Assembly (NCBI GenBank): GCA_021161545.1
Contig: JAGHAJ010000241.1
Coordinates: 1 to 7,802 of the forward strand
DNA: 7,802 bases
Source of the DNA: Synergistota bacterium
GTDB taxonomy: Bacteria > Synergistota > JAGHAJ01
Reading direction: 5' to 3'
Made by a program: the position numbers and the translations under genes. Below are positions 1 to 5,295 of this stretch, piece after piece (the first letter of the stretch is position 1; every line of letters begins with the position of its first letter). The notes beneath the pieces were generated by a model. That model saw nothing but the letters and a program-made list of their open reading frames with translations, was not told where the DNA came from and searched no databases.

Positions 1-118
1 TCAAAGACGAGAAAACCCTTCACACACTTACATACAACGGTTCATGTAGAGACTCTTGTAATCTTTGAGAATACCACTAACCATTATCTTTACATCTGCA
101 TAAAGAGTAAACACTGGA
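1..118. other. Unassigned flank of the IS remnant
   Basis: No gene can be supported here. A plus-strand frame is open from base 1 to a TAA at 205-207, but it runs straight through the antisense of the transposase remnant and shows no recognisable motif. A minus-strand frame of about 28 codons (including VFTLYADVKIMVSGIL, ending at a TAA near position 20) is also open. It could be a fragment of whatever the insertion sequence landed in. Neither has a start codon with a ribosome binding site. Confidence 0.3.
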
Positions 119-146
119 GAGGACTATCCATAGATCTGTGTAAATT
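119..146. mobile_element. Probable terminal end of a degraded IS256-family element
   Basis: Directly beyond the stop codon of the transposase remnant (146-286, minus) lies a stretch reading GGACTATCC, then TGTGTAAA on the plus strand. From general knowledge, many IS256/Mutator-type elements end in short imperfect inverted repeats holding a TGTGTAAA-like block close to the transposase stop codon, and the position fits. No matching opposite end is visible in the window, so the element is at best one-ended and cannot be delimited exactly. No target-site duplication could be assigned. Confidence 0.4.
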
Positions 147-286
147 CATTTTAACCTCTCCTCAAAAAGAATTGATATCTGAGCATATACCGACGGCCAA
201 CTCCTAACATACCTGCTCCATTTCTTCTCCAGCTTCATATACAAACACTCTAACGAGGCATTGTTGAAAGAAAATTTGACATTAGT
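146..286 (-). pseudogene. 3'-terminal remnant of an IS256/Mutator-type transposase
   Basis: A minus-strand frame stays open for 46 codons from 286 down to a TGA at 146-148, bounded upstream by an in-frame TGA at 287-289. The peptide contains FSFNNASLECLYM, then KKWSRYVRSWPSVYAQISIL, then FEERLK at the end. This matches the layout of IS256-family C-termini: F-x-N-E/N-x-A/S, then hydrophobic L-Y, then KW with a second W about eight residues later, and a closing F-x-x-R-L. The full protein is usually about 400 residues, so only roughly the last tenth survives, and the catalytic DDE residues are absent. It cannot be an active element. The match is by eye to the family pattern; a profile search of this 46-residue peptide would settle it. 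Confidence 0.6.
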
Positions 287-304
287 TCAAGACGGGTGTA
301 ATAT
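276..304 (+). promoter_or_regulatory. Sigma-70-type promoter for the secreted peptidase gene
   Basis: A perfect -35 hexamer TTGACA (276-281) is followed by a 17-nt spacer and TAATAT (299-304), with a TG just upstream of the -10. Transcription would start near 311 and give a leader of about 98 nt before the GTG at 409. The -35 hexamer falls inside the reading frame of the transposase remnant, so the promoter straddles the edge of the dead insertion sequence. Confidence 0.6.
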
Positions 305-348
305 ATTAGTGTAATTTCAAAAAATTAAAATTGTTCTGTAAATAGTAA

Positions 349-359
349 AAGGAGGTGAT
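349..359 (+). promoter_or_regulatory. Full-length Shine-Dalgarno sequence in the leader
   Basis: AAGGAGGTGAT is an 11-nt uninterrupted complement to the 3' end of 16S rRNA. It lies 50-60 nt upstream of the annotated GTG start at 409, which has its own SD (GGAGGAGGTG, 392-401, spacing 7). It therefore probably serves a separate short ORF, best placed at GTG 365. Confidence 0.5.
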
Positions 360-364
360 GAAGG

Positions 365-412
365 GTGGGAAGGCAGTTAAACGGCAGTTACGGAGGAGGT
401 GAATTGAAGTGA
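365..412 (+). CDS. Possible 15-codon leader peptide, stop overlaps next start
   Basis: A GTG at 365 sits 9 nt after the GGAGG core of a perfect SD and opens a frame reading MGRQLNGSYGGGELK before TGA at 410-412. That stop overlaps the GTG start of the downstream peptidase gene as GTGA, the classic arrangement for translational coupling. An alternative ATG at 358, only 2 nt after the core, would give MKGGKAVKRQLRRR and stop at 400-402. No known leader peptide is recognised, and an ORF this short can arise by chance. The support is the SD quality and the stop/start overlap only. Confidence 0.3.
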   Translation: MGRQLNGSYGGGELK

Positions 413-1128
413 AAATCAGACTGAAGCTTTCTCAAACAGAGACCATACTAATTGGAATACTAATAGCCATTCTAATCAGTACATTGATACCAACTACTGC
501 CATAGCAGGAAAATACAGGACAATAGAAGCACATCTCCAGCACAAAACACAGCCTTGGAGTCAGGTCCTCAACAGCAGGGGGTATCCCTGTGGGTGCGGT
601 GCTACGGCGTGGACTATCGTGTTTGGATACTGGAAGGAATATCATGGCAAAAGCAGGCTACTTGAAGGTGGCGAAAGCGCACTTTCAAAACACATGAACG
701 AAATTGCAAAGACCATGGGCACAACATATGGAACATTCAAGGGAGAAAAGTGGGGACGAACCATGCCAAGGAAGATGCTAAAAGCCAGCAAATATATTAC
801 AAAACGAGGCTATAAATGTTCAATAAATAGGGTTAGAGGCACGGAGTTCAACAAATTTTGGAAGGTAAAAAAAGCCTTAGACCACAACAGGCCTGTTATC
901 ATCCTGATTAACAACCCACAAAAACCACTTACCTCGCTTCACTATCCAGTCATCGAAAAGGCAGAATTAAAGCAGAAAAAAGTGTTAGGGAAATGGAGAA
1001 ATAGGGATGTTCGCTACTTCGTCAACATGCAGGGCAGCCTTTACAAGTGGATATGGGTGCGTGAAGTTGGCCGCAACACTCACAAACACACAGGTTCTTT
1101 TTCTATGTTCTTCTCGAGTATCCATTAA
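409..1128 (+). CDS. Secreted papain/C39-like cysteine peptidase homologue
   Basis: The 239-residue product starts at GTG 409 with SD GGAGGAGGTG 7 nt upstream; an in-frame TGA at 400-402 excludes a longer form. Residues 12-33 are a hydrophobic Sec signal peptide, probably cut after AIA (33), with no lipobox. The mature part carries the layout of papain-like/C39-like peptidases. A nucleophile block is CGCGATAW at 61-68, followed by a hydrophobic stretch and YW, with Cys63 the likely nucleophile. A His block is LHYPVIEKAE with His178. An Asn block is YFVNMQG with Asn206 at about the usual distance. The family normally has CGPT/CGPTA; here Pro is replaced by Ala. Specificity is unknown, and no transporter or bacteriocin gene is adjacent, so a bacteriocin-processing role is not indicated. 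It converges on the transport operon and ends in a UUCG hairpin. Enzymatic activity is an inference from the triad. Confidence 0.6.
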   Translation: MKIRLKLSQTETILIGILIAILISTLIPTTAIAGKYRTIEAHLQHKTQPWSQVLNSRGYPCGCGATAWTIVFGYWKEYHGKSRLLEGGESALSKHMNEIAKTMGTTYGTFKGEKWGRTMPRKMLKASKYITKRGYKCSINRVRGTEFNKFWKVKKALDHNRPVIILINNPQKPLTSLHYPVIEKAELKQKKVLGKWRNRDVRYFVNMQGSLYKWIWVREVGRNTHKHTGSFSMFFSSIH

Positions 1129-1133
1129 GCAAC

Positions 1134-1157
1134 AGCGGGTATCTTCGGATGCCCGCT
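1134..1157 (+). terminator. UUCG-capped hairpin between convergent genes
   Basis: AGCGGGTATC pairs with GATGCCCGCT (10 pairs, one G-U) around a TTCG loop closed by C-G, the extra-stable cUUCGg tetraloop on the plus strand. It begins 5 nt after the TAA of the peptidase gene and is followed by the moderately T-rich TATCTTAAT. On the minus strand the same hairpin lies 26 nt after the ATPase stop, but its tail (GTTGCTTAA) is poorer in T. It may act in both directions. Confidence 0.6.
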
Positions 1158-1182
1158 TATCTTAATCAATGTTCCAGCTCCC

Positions 1183-1941
1183 TTAACTATCAAGAGGTAC
1201 CACAAGCGGTACATCTCTGTAACTTACTATCTCTGCCTCTATGCCGTATGCCCTCTTTATGTTCTCCGGAGTGATAGTATCAAACCCTCCGCACGAAAGT
1301 ATCTTCCCATTCTTGAGTATGAGAAAATCATCGGCATATCTCATCGCAAGGTTTATATCGTGAAGCGCAACAACAGCAGACATATCCCTTTCTGCCACAA
1401 TCTCTTTTATAATCCTCATTACCTCTATCTGATTCCTTATGTCAAGGTTATTAGTAGGTTCATCTAAAAGCAAGACTTTGGGTTGCTGAACCAATGCCCT
1501 GGCTATGATTACCTTTTGCAACTCCCCTCCACTTATCTCGTCTATACGCTTTAAAGATATATTTTCCAACCCCATCTTTTGAATAGTATCTTCTACAATC
1601 CCTATATCCCTTCTGGAAACATCCCACCTTATATATGGCTTTCTTCCAAGAAGAATTGTATCAAACACGGTAAGCATGCCTTCACTATACCTCTGCGGAA
1701 CATAACCAATATACTTAGCAATTTCATTCTTGCTCATTTCCGCAAGATTTTTCTTTTCCACATACACAGTTCCTACCCTGGGCTTCAAAACACCATCTAT
1801 GCACTTTAAGAGAGTCGTCTTACCGGCACCATTCTCACCAAGAATGGCACACACCCTACCCCTCTTTAACTCAAATTCTATATCCTTAAGCGTTACTTCA
1901 CCATTATAACCAAATCTGATACCCTCCACATACAAAATCAT
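1183..1941 (-). CDS. ABC transporter ATPase, FepC/BtuD type
   Basis: This 252-residue cytoplasmic ATPase powers import of a metal chelate or cobalamin-like compound by the upstream permease. All nucleotide-binding motifs are intact: Walker A GENGAGKT (35-42), Q-loop Gln83, signature ISGGE (136-140), Walker B VLLLDE (156-161) and switch His194. The length and the C-terminal region (GFDTITPENIKRAYGIEAEI) fit the FepC/FecE/BtuD family. I chose the ATG at 1941 because it overlaps the permease stop as ATGA and lies downstream of GGAGG. The in-frame GTG at 1953 is inside that SD sequence and would add four residues. It is the last gene of the operon. Family assignment is firm, but the substrate cannot be read from the ATPase. 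Confidence 0.93.
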   Translation of the reverse strand: MILYVEGIRFGYNGEVTLKDIEFELKRGRVCAILGENGAGKTTLLKCIDGVLKPRVGTVYVEKKNLAEMSKNEIAKYIGYVPQRYSEGMLTVFDTILLGRKPYIRWDVSRRDIGIVEDTIQKMGLENISLKRIDEISGGELQKVIIARALVQQPKVLLLDEPTNNLDIRNQIEVMRIIKEIVAERDMSAVVALHDINLAMRYADDFLILKNGKILSCGGFDTITPENIKRAYGIEAEIVSYRDVPLVVPLDS

Positions 1942-3011
1942 ATCCCCTTCCACCTCCTCGTGAGGATATACAGGAACAGGGGAGCTCCCATAAAAGACGT
2001 CACTATTCCAACAGGAAGAACAACTGGAGCTATGACTCTCCTTGCCACTGTATCAGATACAAGCAGAAGAAGGCTACCACCCACAATCGAAGCAGGTATA
2101 AGGAATCTGTGGTCCGAACCTACCATCCTCCTCATAATGTGTGGTCCAACAAGCCCTACAAACCCTATGATACCAAGAAAGGCCACTACAACCGCCGTAA
2201 CAAGAGAAGCAAAAAGCATACCGTATATCCTTATTCTCTCCACATCCACCCCCAAGGAGCGTGCACTATCCTCACCCGCATCCAATGCATTATAGTTCCA
2301 CCTATTTAGCATGGCATAGAGAGAAAAGGCGACCATAATGATAGTCATTATACATACATCTCTCCACGTTGCACGTCCAACATCTCCAAACGTCCAGAAA
2401 ACAATAGAAGCAACCTCTATATCCGTAGCAAAGTATTCAACAAGCATGGTCGCAGCTGTGAACAAAGAACCCATTGCTACACCCGCCAGAATCATCGCTT
2501 GGGGTGTAACTCTCGCAAATCTCGTCAGAAGAAGTATAACAACAGTGGATATAACAGAGCCCAAAAAGGCACAACCCGTTACAGTTAAAGGGCTGTTTAC
2601 TATAACAGCATCTGAACTACTACTATGGATACTACCTGCACCCAGAACAACTATTGCAAATGCCGCTCCAAACGCAGCCCCCTGAGAGACACCAAAGGTA
2701 TACGGCGAGCCTAAAGGATTCTTTAACAGGCACTGCATTACACTACCAGCTACAGAAAGTCCTGCACCTGCAATCACAGCAGCCAGTAACCTCGGCAACC
2801 TTATATTCCATATAACAATGTGCTGTGTTCCCTTCCCACCCTCAAACAGGACAGAAAGTACCTGCCACACAGACAAATGTATAGAACCAACGGATATAGC
2901 ATATACGGCCATTGCAAAAAGCAGTGCAGAAGAAAGCAATATAAATTGATACTTCCTCTTTACATACCCCGCATACTCTTCACTTAACTTCAACCCTCTT
3001 GAAACCCCCAA
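1938..3011 (-). CDS. FecCD/BtuC-type ABC transporter permease
   Basis: This 357-residue inner-membrane permease has the usual length and multi-helix pattern of the FecCD family, which forms homodimers with about 10 membrane helices each. Family hallmarks are RLPRLLAAVIAGAGLSVAGS near 71-90, then KNPLGSPYTFGVSQGAAFGA, GIIGFVGLVGPHIMRRMVG, and the C-terminal SDTVARRVIAPVVLPVGIVT. The proposed start is a TTG at 3009-3011, with GGAGG 6 nt upstream. This overlaps the preceding binding-protein gene by 32 nt; no in-frame ATG occurs before the first membrane helix. The stop overlaps the ATPase start as ATGA. A single permease gene serves two upstream binding proteins. The substrate class (iron siderophore, haem, cobalamin or other metal chelate) is not resolved. 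Confidence 0.92.
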   Translation of the reverse strand: MGVSRGLKLSEEYAGYVKRKYQFILLSSALLFAMAVYAISVGSIHLSVWQVLSVLFEGGKGTQHIVIWNIRLPRLLAAVIAGAGLSVAGSVMQCLLKNPLGSPYTFGVSQGAAFGAAFAIVVLGAGSIHSSSSDAVIVNSPLTVTGCAFLGSVISTVVILLLTRFARVTPQAMILAGVAMGSLFTAATMLVEYFATDIEVASIVFWTFGDVGRATWRDVCIMTIIMVAFSLYAMLNRWNYNALDAGEDSARSLGVDVERIRIYGMLFASLVTAVVVAFLGIIGFVGLVGPHIMRRMVGSDHRFLIPASIVGGSLLLLVSDTVARRVIAPVVLPVGIVTSFMGAPLFLYILTRRWKGI

Positions 3012-4065
3012 AATCAGCCTCCATCCTGCTATACACTGGCTTACCTACCAAAAACTTATAAGTATCATCTGCCTTCTTTATAGGCTCAACCGAAGAAAAT
3101 ATGTCAGGATAAAGAATCTTACCTACATAGTAAGCATCTGAAAGGGCCGTCCCTATATTGGTGGTATAGAAGTTATACGGTAATAAGCCATACACCTTCC
3201 CTCTCTTAAACGCCTTCAAAGAACGATAAAAATCCGGATGACTCTTGTAATCCAACCTCCATACAGAAATGCCTCCTTCATCAATAAATACCACATCTGG
3301 ATTCCACACCAGTATTTTCTCCCTATCTACAGAAACCCATCCTTCAACTCCAAGACTATCCACAACATTCCTCGCATTAACCACCTGAAACGGAGGATAC
3401 TTTCCCATCGTGCTTTCTATACCATGCATCCCCTTATGTCCTATACCACCAACATAAACACCAACCTTTTTACTTTCCGAGATGTCAGCCGTTTTATGCT
3501 GCAGATATGAAACATTGTTTCTGATAAAAGATACAATGCTATTGGCTCTGTTTGAATCACCCAGAACCTCACCCAGTATCTGCAGAGAGCGAAATACATA
3601 CCTATTTGTGAATGTCGCCAGTTTCCCGTAGGAAAGAACTACAACAGGAATGCCAAGTTTCTGCTGAAGGGCATTGGCTGAGTCTGCGCTCATATATGTA
3701 GCTATTATTACATCAGGATGCAACTTCAATGTCTTTTCGAGGTTTGGGCCCTCCCCTATAGCCTGAGGTCCACCTCTACCTATGCTGGGAAGTTTAAGCA
3801 ATTCTCTATGCGCCAATATATAAGGCCTACCCACTGCTCCCCTTTTCTTCTCAAAATCTTCCACTCCAACAACCCTTTCAGCAGCACGCATATACACAAC
3901 CAATCTCAACGCTCCCGGGCCAGAGCACACAATCCGATTAGCCCTGCTGGGTAAACTAATCCTCCTACCAGCCATATCAGTCAGAGTAAACGCAAAAACC
4001 GTTCCTATAGAAAAGATAAAGACAAATAAACACACAAAAAAGAGTAAGAACCACCTTCTAAACAT
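2980..4065 (-). CDS. Periplasmic binding protein, FecB/BtuF type (second paralog)
   Basis: This 361-residue class III solute-binding protein (Peripla_BP_2 type) would deliver cargo to the FecCD permease. Residues 1-25 are a Sec signal peptide ending VFA with no lipobox, so the mature protein is free in the periplasm. The mature N-terminus FTLTDMAGRRISLP is the standard family opening, followed by RIVCSGPGALRLVVYM and HPDVIIATY. A His-containing segment, GMHGIES around His214, precedes YPPFQVVNARNVV (223-235), and a similar segment occurs in the upstream paralog. The ATG at 4065 is preceded by GGGGTGAT. It overlaps the permease gene by 32 nt. Residues about 309-339 are almost identical at DNA level to the upstream paralog, although the rest has diverged. 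Cargo is unknown. Confidence 0.88.
   Translation of the reverse strand: MFRRWFLLFFVCLFVFIFSIGTVFAFTLTDMAGRRISLPSRANRIVCSGPGALRLVVYMRAAERVVGVEDFEKKRGAVGRPYILAHRELLKLPSIGRGGPQAIGEGPNLEKTLKLHPDVIIATYMSADSANALQQKLGIPVVVLSYGKLATFTNRYVFRSLQILGEVLGDSNRANSIVSFIRNNVSYLQHKTADISESKKVGVYVGGIGHKGMHGIESTMGKYPPFQVVNARNVVDSLGVEGWVSVDREKILVWNPDVVFIDEGGISVWRLDYKSHPDFYRSLKAFKRGKVYGLLPYNFYTTNIGTALSDAYYVGKILYPDIFSSVEPIKKADDTYKFLVGKPVYSRMEADFGGFKRVEVK
3049..3140. repeat. 92-bp near-identical patch, copy in second paralog
   Basis: Positions 3049-3140 match 4273-4364 at 88 of 92 positions (differences at 3062, 3097, 3130 and 3133), in the same orientation. Only one difference is clearly an amino-acid change (Thr335 against Ile). 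The flanking parts of the two genes are much less alike. Confidence 0.85.
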
Positions 4066-4203
4066 CTATATCACCCCACAGTCAAAGCAACAACAGACTA
4101 ACCTTCATAAAAGACATCATAATGCTGCGCGTATTTCTCCTTCTCCAATAAAAACTTCTCATACTCATAACAGGCATTCCACTCAACTCCTTTACACTAA
4201 ATT
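4066..4203 (-). other. 138-bp spacer between the two binding-protein genes
   Basis: This is the only sizeable gap in an otherwise overlapping operon. One frame has a real SD (AAAGGAG, 9 nt spacing) before ATG 4177 and encodes 31 residues (MPVMSMRSFYWRRR..., ending SLLLL) to a TGA at 4082-4084. A different frame (4098-4196) lacks a start codon but reads more like ordinary protein, including YEYEKFLLEKEKYAQHYDV. No hairpin followed by a T-run was seen, and no convincing promoter. It may be a small gene or leftover coding sequence from the duplication that made the paralogs. Confidence 0.35.
4082..4177 (-). CDS. Possible small ORF of 31 codons
   Basis: The ATG at 4177 follows AAAGGAG by 9 nt, and the frame ends at TGA 4082. 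The peptide is basic, then hydrophobic at its end (SFYWRRRNTRS followed by FMKVSLLLL). No family is recognised. The competing frame on the same strand looks more protein-like, so this ORF may be spurious. Confidence 0.2.
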   Translation of the reverse strand: MPVMSMRSFYWRRRNTRSIMMSFMKVSLLLL

Positions 4204-5295
4204 TTATCTTAACTCAATCCTCTTAAATCCTCCAAAGATTGCCTTCATACGATTATAAAGAGGCCTTCCCAACAAAAACTTATAAATATCATCTGCCTTC
4301 TTTATAGGCTCAACCGAAGAGAATATGTCAGGATAAAGAATCTTACCTACATAATAGGCATCTGCAAGGGCTGTTCCCTTGTTGTAAGCAAACCAACAAT
4401 ACGGAAGGACTCCGTATATCTGTTTATGTTTGACTGCATACAGCTCCGCATATATTGGGTCTTTTATCTGCGATAACACAGAGGAAATAGAAGATTCGCT
4501 CACAAATATGTAGTGAGGATTCCATTTCATAAGTGCCTCCTTACCAACACCAACTCCCTTACCAAATTTTGAGATCCCACTTGCAACATTCCGGGCATTC
4601 ACCCATTCAAAAGGTGGCCAGTGGGGATCTGTTCCTAACAAACCATGTGAACCGTAATATGCCCTGCCAGCAATATAGACACTCTCTTTCTTTGATACAT
4701 TCCGGGTAAGTTTATTTAAGCTTGCAATATTGGAGTTTATATAGTCTACAACAGCTACAGCCCTCTTTTCTCTACCAAGGACCTTTCCCATTATAGAAAG
4801 CGACCTAAAATACATACGCCTCTGCTTAATCGTCCCAATGGGACCAGCATATACTACGACAACCGGTATCTTCAATTTCTCCTGGAGCTTCTCCGCATCT
4901 CCAGCAGTAATAAACGCCACAAAGACAACATCGGGAGAGAGCTTAACTATCTCCTCTAAATTAAGGGCACCTCCCTTTCTAACAGCAGGCAATTTGGAAA
5001 ACGAAGGATATGCCATCATGTAAGGTAAATCCGTTCCACAAGGATATTTGCCTTCTTGCCTTTTGAGCATCTTTTCCCTCGCTTCAAGTCCAACAACCCT
5101 ACTCAGACTCTCACCTTGCAGGAGATAAACCACTTCCCTCAAAGAACAGGAAAGCGCAAGGACCTTCTTTGCAACCCCCTGGAGAACCACCCTTCTACCC
5201 GCCATATCCACCAGACTGATAGATGCCATCGACACACTCGCCATTACAAAGAGCAAAACCGACAGAAAAACAAGCATCAAAGCTCTACTTCTCAT
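4204..5295 (-). CDS. Periplasmic binding protein, FecB/BtuF type (first paralog)
   Basis: This 363-residue Peripla_BP_2-type binding protein has a signal peptide of about 24 residues (cut after SMA, no lipobox). The family opening SISLVDMAGRRVVL follows, then LSPDVVFVAFIT (119-130) and IPVVVVYAG. The segment GSHGLLGTDPHWPPFEWVNA (215-234) parallels the downstream paralog and includes a shared HG (His217) and NARNV. It shares the whole C-terminal stretch GTALADAYYVGKILYPDIF, then SSVEPIKKADD, with that paralog. The ATG at 5295 overlaps the methyltransferase stop as ATGA, with AAAGGGGGG 6 nt upstream, so the two are probably translationally coupled. That makes a functional link with the methyltransferase likely. 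Cargo is unknown; both paralogs may present related ligands to one permease. Confidence 0.88.
   Translation of the reverse strand: MRSRALMLVFLSVLLFVMASVSMASISLVDMAGRRVVLQGVAKKVLALSCSLREVVYLLQGESLSRVVGLEAREKMLKRQEGKYPCGTDLPYMMAYPSFSKLPAVRKGGALNLEEIVKLSPDVVFVAFITAGDAEKLQEKLKIPVVVVYAGPIGTIKQRRMYFRSLSIMGKVLGREKRAVAVVDYINSNIASLNKLTRNVSKKESVYIAGRAYYGSHGLLGTDPHWPPFEWVNARNVASGISKFGKGVGVGKEALMKWNPHYIFVSESSISSVLSQIKDPIYAELYAVKHKQIYGVLPYCWFAYNKGTALADAYYVGKILYPDIFSSVEPIKKADDIYKFLLGRPLYNRMKAIFGGFKRIELR
4273..4364. repeat. 92-bp near-identical patch, copy in first paralog
   Basis: This is the partner of 3049-3140, 1,224 bp away as a direct repeat. It encodes the C-terminal helix region (residues about 311-341) of the first binding protein. 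Recombination between the two patches would delete the second paralog's body or fuse the two genes in frame. Confidence 0.85.

Noticed and set aside
1-207. Plus-strand open frame of 68 codons from the window edge
   Set aside because: It overlaps the antisense of the transposase remnant, has no recognisable motif, and its composition does not look like the neighbouring genes.
1942-1953. GTG 1953 as start of the ATPase
   Set aside because: It is inside the GGAGGTG SD; ATG 1941 gives the common ATGA overlap and the normal N-terminus of the family.
1960-2685. Long plus-strand open frames opposite the permease gene
   Set aside because: They are antisense shadows of a strongly conserved FecCD gene and have no SD or family features.
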